Assembly: GCA_012728855.1 (NCBI GenBank)
Contig: JAAYEH010000024.1
Span: forward strand, 1 to 38,493
DNA: 38,493 bases
Direction of reading: 5' to 3'
Source: Rhodopirellula sp.
Lineage (GTDB): Bacteria > Planctomycetota > Planctomycetia > Pirellulales > Thermoguttaceae
In this document: one piece after another, positions 32,717 to 38,493 of the stretch
Layout: each line of letters starts with the position of its first letter
Position numbering within the stretch: position 1 is the stretch's first letter
Notes under the pieces: model-generated
Seen by the model: the letters and a program-made list of their open reading frames with translations, nothing else
The model's database searches: none
Told to the model about the DNA's origin: nothing
Position numbers and translations under genes: made by a program

Positions 32717-33802
32717 TCAGTAATTCCGCGGCGCGCCCGCAGTCGGCGGCGGCGGTAGCGTTGAGCGACGGGAGGTCTGCGTCACCGATGCGGCCAACGC
32801 TCCGAGGTAGTTGCGCAGAGCGGCATGCGCCGCTTGGAACTGAGGCATTTGCGCCAGCGTGACGTACCGCGGATCCTTGGCGGCGGTGTCGAATCGTTGG
32901 AGCGCCTCGCGAACGTCGGCCTCGCGCGGCGTCGCCTCGGCGGCGAAAACCGCGGGCGGCAGAGCCAGATAATCCCGCCACTGCGCGTCGAGTTGACCGC
33001 CGAGTTGCTGCCAGGCCGCGGCGAGTTGTTGGCGGGTCGTTTCCACGGCGGACGCCGCCGGAGGTCCGGCATAGGGCGACTGGCCGCCCAAAGCCTGCAC
33101 GAGCGACTGCGGCGGCGGTGCGTGTCGCATAAGAAGCTCTCGGAGAGCGACGACATCGGCCGGCGTCTGCACGGTCTTGCCGCCGAGTATATCGTACGGC
33201 CCGATCCCCATCGCCCCATAAAAAGCGGCGTTGGCGTTGGAATCGACTTCCATCACGGAACCATCGAGCGACACGCCCGCGAACAAGCCGCGACTGCGGG
33301 AATAGGAGTAGATTTCGGCGCGAAGCTCGACGTCGGTGGCGGCGGCGGCCTGTCTGCCCAGAGGCCCGGCGGCCACCGCCGCATCGGCACCCAATGTGAA
33401 CTGGCCGTCGAGGACGTGGCGGGCACTCTTCTGGCTCTTGAAGACGAGAATCACGTCGGTCGACTGCACCCCCACTTGCCATCCGACGCTCCCGCCCGTC
33501 AGGGTTATGAATACCGGATTGCTCCAGGAACCGTCCGGATTGCGGACAACAATCACCCCGTGGCCGCGCCGGCCGGCGAGCACAAAGCCGACTTTAACCA
33601 CATCGGGCACGATGGCGATGGCCTGGGCGTTGTTCAACAGCGCTTGCGGAATCCCTGACATGGGAACGGCGACGTTTTCTCGCAGCACCCGCGTTGCGGT
33701 ATCCACAGTAGCGGCTTCACGCGAGACTTGGGCGAGCGAAATATCGCCAAGCGCCAGAACGGCAAGCGGCGCAACCGCGACGAACCAAAGGGGTTTGTTC
33801 AC
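32717..33802 (-). CDS. Secreted SYLF/Ysc84-domain protein
   Basis: 361 residues. A signal peptide is visible (NKPLWFVAVAPLAVLALGDISLA, residues 2-24), then a SYLF domain (about 35-225) with IPQALLNNAQAIAIVPDVVKVGFVLAGRRGHGV, SWSNPVFITLTGGSVGWQVG, DVILVFKSQKSARHVL and QFTLGADAAVAAGPLG. SYLF domains bind lipids, for example phosphoinositides in eukaryotic relatives; the bacterial role is unknown. The C-terminal 130 residues are alanine/glutamine-rich and probably helical, with a proline-rich end. GTG at 33802 is favoured because the candidate promoter -10 sequence (33854-33849) overlaps the alternative ATG at 33850. Probably periplasmic. Confidence 0.75.
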   Translation of the reverse strand: MNKPLWFVAVAPLAVLALGDISLAQVSREAATVDTATRVLRENVAVPMSGIPQALLNNAQAIAIVPDVVKVGFVLAGRRGHGVIVVRNPDGSWSNPVFITLTGGSVGWQVGVQSTDVILVFKSQKSARHVLDGQFTLGADAAVAAGPLGRQAAAATDVELRAEIYSYSRSRGLFAGVSLDGSVMEVDSNANAAFYGAMGIGPYDILGGKTVQTPADVVALRELLMRHAPPPQSLVQALGGQSPYAGPPAASAVETTRQQLAAAWQQLGGQLDAQWRDYLALPPAVFAAEATPREADVREALQRFDTAAKDPRYVTLAQMPQFQAAHAALRNYLGALAASVTQTSRRSTLPPPPTAGAPRNY

Positions 33803-33848
33803 GAGGATCCATCCTTTTCGTGAGAGAAGCGGCCGTATTGCTCGGGGC

Positions 33849-33877
33849 ATTATAGAGCCCGGCAGCGATATCAACAA
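33849..33877 (-). promoter_or_regulatory. Candidate promoter of the SYLF gene
   Basis: On the minus strand, TTGTTG (33877-33872), a 17-bp spacer and a perfect TATAAT (33854-33849). Predicted start near 33842, leader of about 40 nt to the GTG at 33802. The gap between this gene and the ABC ATPase (33803-34152) otherwise shows a weak plus-strand TATACT at 34081-34086 without a good -35. Confidence 0.5.
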
Positions 33878-33943
33878 CAACATCTCGAAGGCCAAGTATA
33901 CGCGGGCCCAACAAGGCGGGGCCACGTACCTCGCTAGAACGCA

Positions 33944-34051
33944 TTATTCGTGAGGCTTCGCATTCCACTCGATCGTGAACTGGTGGTTTTCCCTCTCCGG
34001 CACGTAGCGGGTCTCATTGCAGATACCCTGTAGTATCGAGTGTCAACCTGT
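33944..34051 (-). other. Possible 3' remnant of a lost gene
   Basis: A minus-strand frame bounded upstream by a stop near 34052 and ending in TAA at 33944 encodes QGICNETRYVPERENHQFT and then IEWNAKPHE. The composition looks natural for protein, but there is no start codon, ribosome site or recognised family. It fills part of the 350-nt gap between the SYLF gene and the ABC ATPase. It could also be chance. Confidence 0.15.
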
Positions 34052-34152
34052 CTTTGGTCGGCGCTGCACTCGCCGGTCATTATACTGGCAGAACCTCCGG
34101 CACTTTCCTGGTGACTTTCGCCAACGCCGTTCGGCCCCTCGCGGATCTCTCC

Positions 34153-34884
34153 ATGCACTTAATCCAACTCCGAGACATTCGTAAGGTTTACCACCTCGAA
34201 GAGGTCAAGGTCGAAGCACTGCGCGGAGTCTCTCTCTCCATCGATCAGGGTGAGTACGTTGCTCTGATGGGCCCCTCCGGGTCGGGCAAGTCGACGCTGA
34301 TGAACCTGCTGGGTTGCCTCGATCGTCCCAGCGAGGGCAGCTATCTGTTGGCAGGAGAAGAAGTTGCCAAAATGTCTCGCGACGCCCGCGCCCGACTGCG
34401 GAACCAGCGGATCGGTTTTGTTTTTCAGAACTTCAACCTCTTGGCCCGCACCAGTGCGGTGGAAAACGTCGAACTGCCGCTGCTCTATTCCCATGGCACC
34501 AGCGGACGGGAACGGAACCGCCGGGCCGTAGAAGTTCTTGGAAAAGTCGGTTTGGGCGACCGCATGGACCATCACCCTGGCCAGCTTTCGGGGGGGCAGC
34601 AGCAGCGTGTCGCAGTCGCCCGCGCCCTGGTCAATCGGCCGTCGATCCTCATGGCAGACGAACCGACGGGAAATCTCGATTCGCGGACCAGCCGCGAGTT
34701 GATGCAAATCTTCCGCGAACTGAACGAGGACGAGGGAATCACCGTCATTCTCGTCACCCACGATCAAGACGTGGCTCGCCATGCCGGCAGGTATCTCGTG
34801 TTGCGAGACGGACTGATCGTGACCGACACGACCGACTTCGACGCGGCGCTAGAGTCACTCCACTCTCGCGACGGCGAAGAATAG
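34153..34884 (+). CDS. ABC transporter ATP-binding protein (MacB/LolD type)
   Basis: 243 residues, a complete nucleotide-binding domain of the lipoprotein-release/macrolide-export class. Walker A GPSGSGKST (40-48), Q-loop Q92 in FVFQNFNLLA, signature LSGGQQQR (145-152), Walker B ILMADE (165-170) with PTGNLD, and H-loop H203. The insertion DRPSEGSYLLAGEEV and NLLARTSAVENVELPLLY are typical of MacB/LolD/FtsE-like ATPases. ATG at 34153 begins at the conserved MHLIQLRDIRKVY; a longer frame from 34054 is unlikely. The gene is followed 101 nt later by a TolC-like gene, but no permease or membrane-fusion gene is nearby in the window, so the partner must be elsewhere. Confidence 0.88.
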   Translation: MHLIQLRDIRKVYHLEEVKVEALRGVSLSIDQGEYVALMGPSGSGKSTLMNLLGCLDRPSEGSYLLAGEEVAKMSRDARARLRNQRIGFVFQNFNLLARTSAVENVELPLLYSHGTSGRERNRRAVEVLGKVGLGDRMDHHPGQLSGGQQQRVAVARALVNRPSILMADEPTGNLDSRTSRELMQIFRELNEDEGITVILVTHDQDVARHAGRYLVLRDGLIVTDTTDFDAALESLHSRDGEE

Positions 34885-34985
34885 GCAGTTTTGGGTATCG
34901 GCGTCGATCACGCCGTTTTCGTCGGCATTTCCCGTCCTGTCGATTGCACTCGCGGTAGCGGTGGGGGTGGTCCGATGTACGAGGT

Positions 34986-36839
34986 ATGACGCTTTGCCTT
35001 CGAACCGTCACACTCGTTCTGATCGTGGTCGCCGCCGTGCCGCGCGGGGGCATCGCGGAACCGTGGCACTTCATTTTCCCGGAACAGCGGCGAATCGAGA
35101 TCCGCGATCCGTCTCGGCTGCCGCGAGTTCCCTTGCCGCGAGTGCCCATTCCGCCCACGGTCGCCGTGCCGCGCGCCGACCGAACCGAACGACTGCTGTC
35201 GCTCGATGAAGCGATCGGCATTGCCCTGGCCAACGCCGAAGTCATCCGAGTGCTGGCCGGCGCCGGCGCGGCCTCAAGTGGAAGCACGATTTACGACCCG
35301 GCGATCAACAACACCCAGATCGATCAGGCGCGGGCGAACTTCGATCCCCAGCTTCAGATCCAGAACCGCTTTCGTCAGACGGAAATACCACAGGCGGAGA
35401 TCATTGATGCCGACCCGCTTCGCATTGGAATCGGGGGCGGGCAGGCCGAGACGTACGACATGGATTTCGGCCTGTCGAAGACGATGGCCAGCGGCGGGTC
35501 GCTCGGCTTGGGAGTCAACGCCAACACCTTGCGGACCACGCCGGACGACGCGGTGTTGAACCCGCAAGCCCGCTCGACCGTCGATCTGAGCCTTGTCCAA
35601 CCGCTACTGCAAGGCGGGGGTTTTGCCGCGAATCTCGCCCCCATCGAGATCGCCCGCATCGACACGGAGCGGTCGTTCTTTCAAACCAAGGACGCCGTGC
35701 AGCAGTCGGTGCGGGGCGTGATCGAGGGCTACTGGGCCGTGGTCTTCGCGCGGGTGGATCTCTGGACGAGAAAAAAGCAGGCCGAGCAGGGAAAAGAATC
35801 GCTGGATTTGGCCGAAGCGCGGCAGCGATTCGGATTCGCCGGCGCGGCCGAGGTGGCCCAGGCCCGCACCGCTTACGCCAATTTCCGGGCCAATGTGATT
35901 TCGGCCGAGGCGGCACTGTTCGACCGCGAGGCGGCGCTGCGGAACATTCTGGGGTTGCCTCCTTCCGACTCGACGCACCTCGTCCCGTCCACCGCGCCGA
36001 CCGGCGATTGGCTCGACGTTCAATGGGAGTCGATGCTCCAGACCGCCGAGCAGTTCCGGCCGGATTTGATCGAACTGAAACTCATTCTCGAAGCCGACCG
36101 GCAGCAGTTGCTCGTCGCTAGAAACACCGCCTTGCCGCGGCTCGACGCCACCGGCCTCTACCAGTGGGACGGGCTTTCCGGCAAGACTCCCGACCGCCGC
36201 TACATCGTTTCGGAGCCGGGCCAGTTCACCGGTTGGGAACTGGGGGTGACCTTCTCCGTGCCGCTGGGACTTCGTCAAGGCCGTGCCGCCGTGCGGCAGT
36301 GGCAACTGCTGATCCAGCGCGACCGGGCGAATCTCGAACAGGCCTTGCACAACACCACCCACACTCTGGCCACCAGCTACCGCAACCTCGCCGAGTTCTA
36401 TGAACAGTATCGAGCCTTTCGCGAGGCCCGCGAGGCCGCTCACGCGAACCTCGACGTGCAACTGAAGGCTTACGAGGTCGGCCGCACCATCTACCTCAAT
36501 GTGCTCCAGGCGATTACTGATTGGGGCAACGCCGTCTCCGCGGAAGCCCGATCGCTGATCGAGTACAACGTCGAACTGGCCAACCTGGAACAACAGACCG
36601 GGATCATTCTGGAGGCGCACGGCGTGCGCTTCATCGAGGAACGCTTCGCGGCGATCGGGCCGCTGGGGCCGGCGACCTCACCCCGCTGCTACCCCCACGC
36701 CATGCGGCCGGGCGCGAACGTGGGTCGCTATCCGGGCGGCGAGCAGCCGGCCGAGACCACATTTGAATTGGACAGCCCCGTCGCCCCTTCGGCGAAATCC
36801 GGGCAGGAGATGATTCCCACACCCCCGCCGCGCGGATGA
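34986..36839 (+). CDS. TolC-family outer-membrane efflux protein
   Basis: 617 residues. A signal-like N-terminus (TLCLRTVTLVLIVVAAVPRGGIA, about 2-24) precedes a proline-rich stretch, then a TolC-like domain with its two structurally repeated halves (about 70-335 and 340-560): SLDEAIGIALANAEVIRVLAG, LSLVQPLLQGGGF, RTAYANFRANVISAEAALFD and LAEFYEQYRAFREAREAAHAN. It is probably the outer-membrane channel of an efflux or export pump with the upstream ATPase. The C-terminal 55 residues are proline-rich and low in structure. It is longer than E. coli TolC (493), mainly at both ends. A small hairpin (36894-36913, 8-bp stem, TGCG loop) lies 55 nt after the stop, without a T-run. Confidence 0.82.
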   Translation: MTLCLRTVTLVLIVVAAVPRGGIAEPWHFIFPEQRRIEIRDPSRLPRVPLPRVPIPPTVAVPRADRTERLLSLDEAIGIALANAEVIRVLAGAGAASSGSTIYDPAINNTQIDQARANFDPQLQIQNRFRQTEIPQAEIIDADPLRIGIGGGQAETYDMDFGLSKTMASGGSLGLGVNANTLRTTPDDAVLNPQARSTVDLSLVQPLLQGGGFAANLAPIEIARIDTERSFFQTKDAVQQSVRGVIEGYWAVVFARVDLWTRKKQAEQGKESLDLAEARQRFGFAGAAEVAQARTAYANFRANVISAEAALFDREAALRNILGLPPSDSTHLVPSTAPTGDWLDVQWESMLQTAEQFRPDLIELKLILEADRQQLLVARNTALPRLDATGLYQWDGLSGKTPDRRYIVSEPGQFTGWELGVTFSVPLGLRQGRAAVRQWQLLIQRDRANLEQALHNTTHTLATSYRNLAEFYEQYRAFREAREAAHANLDVQLKAYEVGRTIYLNVLQAITDWGNAVSAEARSLIEYNVELANLEQQTGIILEAHGVRFIEERFAAIGPLGPATSPRCYPHAMRPGANVGRYPGGEQPAETTFELDSPVAPSAKSGQEMIPTPPPRG

Positions 36840-37036
36840 TCGCTCCCATTCCTCCCCGCAGTCTTGTCCGGTGCCATGGCTCATGCTAAGCTGCCTGAGA
36901 CTGCGGTTTCAGGATGAGGAGACGAGGGCCGTGCCCGGCGCAGATTCCCATCCCATGGCTCCCCCTGCCCCGTCGTGAGTTCGGTCGAGTTTCAACGGAC
37001 TGAAGAGTTAGACAAGGAGTCGATGCGAGGCGTCCC

Positions 37037-37318
37037 ATGCCTATCTACGAATACGAACACGATGCCGGCCGCGGCGACAATTGTCCGCAGCGGTTCGAAC
37101 TGCTGCAAAGCATGGGCGATTCACCGTTGCAGTGCTGCCCGCAATGCGGCCTCCCTTGCCATCGCGTGATATCATCGTTTGCCACGATCAGCGGCGGGCG
37201 AGGAACACTCAGCCCCAGGAATCTGGAACGACTCGGTTTCACGCAGTTCAAACGGGCCGGTGACGGCCGCTATGAAAAGACCTTCGGCGAGGGCCCGGAT
37301 ACCATTGGGAAAAGTTGA
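37037..37318 (+). CDS. Small FmdB-like zinc-ribbon protein
   Basis: 93 residues. The start MPIYEYEHD and FELLQSMGDSPLQCCPQCG follow the FmdB/zinc-ribbon family, where members begin MPIYEY and have two Cys pairs. The second pair is intact (C34 and C37), with C33 and C41 nearby. The first pair is not: the usual C8-x2-C11 is absent, leaving H8 and C16 as possible ligands. Function unknown; family members have been linked to regulation of formamidase and acetamidase operons. ATG at 37037 is in the conserved position, with AGGAG 19 nt upstream and a second ATG at 37023 in another frame. Its stop codon is inside a heptamer repeat (37313-37333), and the next gene is convergent. Confidence 0.7.
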   Translation: MPIYEYEHDAGRGDNCPQRFELLQSMGDSPLQCCPQCGLPCHRVISSFATISGGRGTLSPRNLERLGFTQFKRAGDGRYEKTFGEGPDTIGKS

Positions 37319-37367
37319 GAGTGAAAAGCCAAACGATCCGATGGACTCGCGGATTGGCTCTCAACTC
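37313..37367. repeat. Heptamer array and inverted repeat at gene ends
   Basis: Three 7-nt units, AGTTGAG, AGTGAAA and AGCCAAA (37313-37333), contain the FmdB-like stop codon TGA (37316-37318). An imperfect complementary copy with TTGGCTC and TCAACTC lies at 37354-37367, immediately before the stop of the convergent PpsR-like gene (37372). Their arms could form a bidirectional hairpin between the two converging genes. Confidence 0.55.
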
Positions 37368-37371
37368 TCCA

Positions 37372-38190
37372 CTACGCCGACTCCACCCCACTCGGCCGGC
37401 GTTCGGGGAGTAGGAGGGTGATTTCCCGGCTGACCTCTTCGACCGACTTGCCGGTGACGTCCAGCTTGCGCCAGCGATGCCGGTGGCAAAGTTCCTCCGT
37501 AAAAAACAGCTCGCGGCTAATCCGGTCGGGCGATGCGTACGAGTCGATCGGAATGCCGGTTTGCTCGGCCCGCGTGCGGCGCAACTCCAGCAAGCGGGAA
37601 GGGGACATCCAGAGGCAGAAGACCCGCTCGGAAGGCAAGCCCAACAGCGATTCGGGAGGAGGAAGCTCCGGCACCAACGGCACATTGGCCGCGAACCAGC
37701 CGCGGTAGGCGAGATAGAGCATGGTGGGGGTCTTCATCGAACGGGAAACACCCACCAGCACCACCTCGGCACGGCTCAGATCGTCGGCGTTTTGTCCGTC
37801 ATCGTGGTGGAAGGCAAAGTCGACGGCCTCGATCTCGCGTGTTTTCTGCTCGGCGATCTGCTGGAAGAGCCCTGGTTTTTGCTCCGGCTGGATCTGCAAT
37901 TGCAGCGCAAGCCTCTCGAGGACCGGCCCGATCATATCCATCGAGTCCACCCCCTGCCGTCGCGACTCTTCGAGGATCAGCCGCCGCAGATCGTGGGAGA
38001 CCAGGGTGTGGACGAGGAGAGCCTCCGCGGCGGTAGCCTCGCCAACGACCTGGCAGACCTGTTCCACGGTGCGGATCCGCCCTCGCCGGACGAGTGTCAC
38101 CTTGGCTTCGGGGAATTGCACGAGTGCCGCACGGAGCATCTGGTCGGCGGTTGCGCCGGTGCCGTCGGAAACGATGAAAACCGTAAGCAT
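37372..38190 (-). CDS. PPDK/PEP synthase regulatory kinase-phosphorylase
   Basis: 272 residues, the usual length of the DUF299/PpsR-PDRP family. These proteins turn pyruvate phosphate dikinase or PEP synthase off by ADP-dependent phosphorylation of a threonine and on again by phosphorolysis. The N-terminus MLTVFIVSDGTGATADQML (1-19) and the P-loop GVSRSMKTPTMLYLAYRG (147-164) are the family signatures, together with FAFHHDDGQN and LDVTGKSVEEVSREI. ATG at 38190 is used because the conserved domain starts there; a frame open to 38484 is not like the family. No target enzyme is in the window, so PPDK and PEP synthase cannot be distinguished. Region 38191-38435 has no gene that could be supported. 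Confidence 0.88.
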   Translation of the reverse strand: MLTVFIVSDGTGATADQMLRAALVQFPEAKVTLVRRGRIRTVEQVCQVVGEATAAEALLVHTLVSHDLRRLILEESRRQGVDSMDMIGPVLERLALQLQIQPEQKPGLFQQIAEQKTREIEAVDFAFHHDDGQNADDLSRAEVVLVGVSRSMKTPTMLYLAYRGWFAANVPLVPELPPPESLLGLPSERVFCLWMSPSRLLELRRTRAEQTGIPIDSYASPDRISRELFFTEELCHRHRWRKLDVTGKSVEEVSREITLLLPERRPSGVESA

Positions 38191-38435
38191 GTCGGGGCTC
38201 GCAGGGGAAACCGAGCAGTTCGGCCGCGCGTAGGGATTGCCAGTGCGGCGGCGATTGCCGACTGGGGCTCCGCCGCTTCGATCCATTCTCTCACAGGGGG
38301 GGCTCCAGCGCCAAGCGACCGCACAAGCAACCAAACCAAGCCACCCAGGATGATGGCGGCGCAAATTGTCAAGCGGGGGGGGCTGGGCCAGGCGGGTTCG
38401 GAAAAACCCGCACGAAAAAATCGATCCCACTGTAG

Positions 38436-38463
38436 TTGACATGCGTATAGTTGCCAGTAGAAT
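38436..38463 (+). promoter_or_regulatory. Promoter of the gene at the right edge
   Basis: TTGACA (38436-38441), a 16-bp spacer and TAGAAT (38458-38463). The -35 is perfect. It is followed by a ribosome site AGGAGGC (38476-38482) and an ATG at 38490, so the leader would be about 20 nt. Confidence 0.65.
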
Positions 38464-38489
38464 GAACAACCGTTCAGGAGGCAAAGCCG

Positions 38490-38493
38490 ATGG
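38490..38493 (+). CDS. First codon of a gene cut by the window end
   Basis: ATG at 38490-38492, placed 7 nt after a perfect AGGAGG-like ribosome site and behind a strong promoter. Only four bases are in the window, so the product is unknown. Confidence 0.5.

Noticed and set aside
34031..34086. Possible promoter of the ABC ATPase (TAGTAT and TATACT)
   Set aside because: Neither -10-like hexamer has an acceptable -35 at 16-18 bp.
37023..37169. Alternative plus-strand frame at the FmdB-like gene
   Set aside because: It lacks the MPIYEY start and Cys pairs; the ATG at 37037 gives the family-like protein.
38097..38372. Small minus-strand frame with a hydrophobic start (AAIILGGLVWLLV)
   Set aside because: It needs a TTG start with no ribosome site and overlaps the conserved start of the PpsR-like gene; probably chance.

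Overview
The window looks like a chromosomal segment of a planctomycete, probably of the Pirellulales type. This is inferred from GC-rich coding DNA, a Ser/Thr kinase with a DMG in place of DFG and a C-terminal membrane anchor, a Tat-exported protein with an NRRNFLG signal, futalosine-route menaquinone synthesis (mqnD), and many palindromic and heptameric repeats between genes. No 16S rRNA or other taxonomic marker is present, so this is an inference.

Layout. Positions 1-5933 are mostly minus strand: an NCS1-type nucleobase permease, an SLC13/DASS permease with two RCK_C domains, and a murQ plus BadF-type N-acetylglucosamine kinase pair for amino-sugar (peptidoglycan) recycling. Positions 6188-8869 (plus) carry a membrane-anchored Ser/Thr protein kinase and mqnD. 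Positions 9039-10796 (minus) carry a Tat-exported TIM-barrel-like protein and a wrecked M20 deacylase gene. Positions 10797-11249 are intergenic and hold repeats, a candidate small RNA or attenuated leader with its own promoter and intrinsic terminator, and the promoter of the complex I operon.

Positions 11250-26131 (plus) are a complete nuoABCDEFGHIJKLMN operon in the classical order, with nuoC and nuoD separate and nuoM and nuoN fused into one 1116-residue reading frame. It runs directly into an unusual NtrC-like protein that has lost its sigma-54-contact loop and several ATPase residues, and then a degenerate receiver-like protein. Menaquinone made through MqnD is the likely electron acceptor of this complex I.

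Positions 28050-38493 hold a decayed GxxExxY gene, a HAD/trehalose-6-phosphatase fusion followed by a GH65 phosphorylase (together the domain order of mycobacterial OtsB1, here split in two genes), a secreted SYLF protein, a MacB/LolD-type ABC ATPase, a TolC-like outer-membrane protein, a small FmdB-like zinc-ribbon protein, a pyruvate phosphate dikinase/PEP synthase regulatory protein, and the promoter, ribosome binding site and first codon of a gene that leaves the window.

The main points for a second look are: the NuoM-NuoN fusion; the degenerate enhancer-binding-protein and receiver pair attached to the nuo operon; the promoter-to-terminator unit of about 70 nt in front of nuo; and heptameric repeat arrays that contain the stop codon of the preceding gene at four separate loci. 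Start sites were chosen from ribosome binding sites and family conservation, and all functional calls come from reading motifs, not from database searches.
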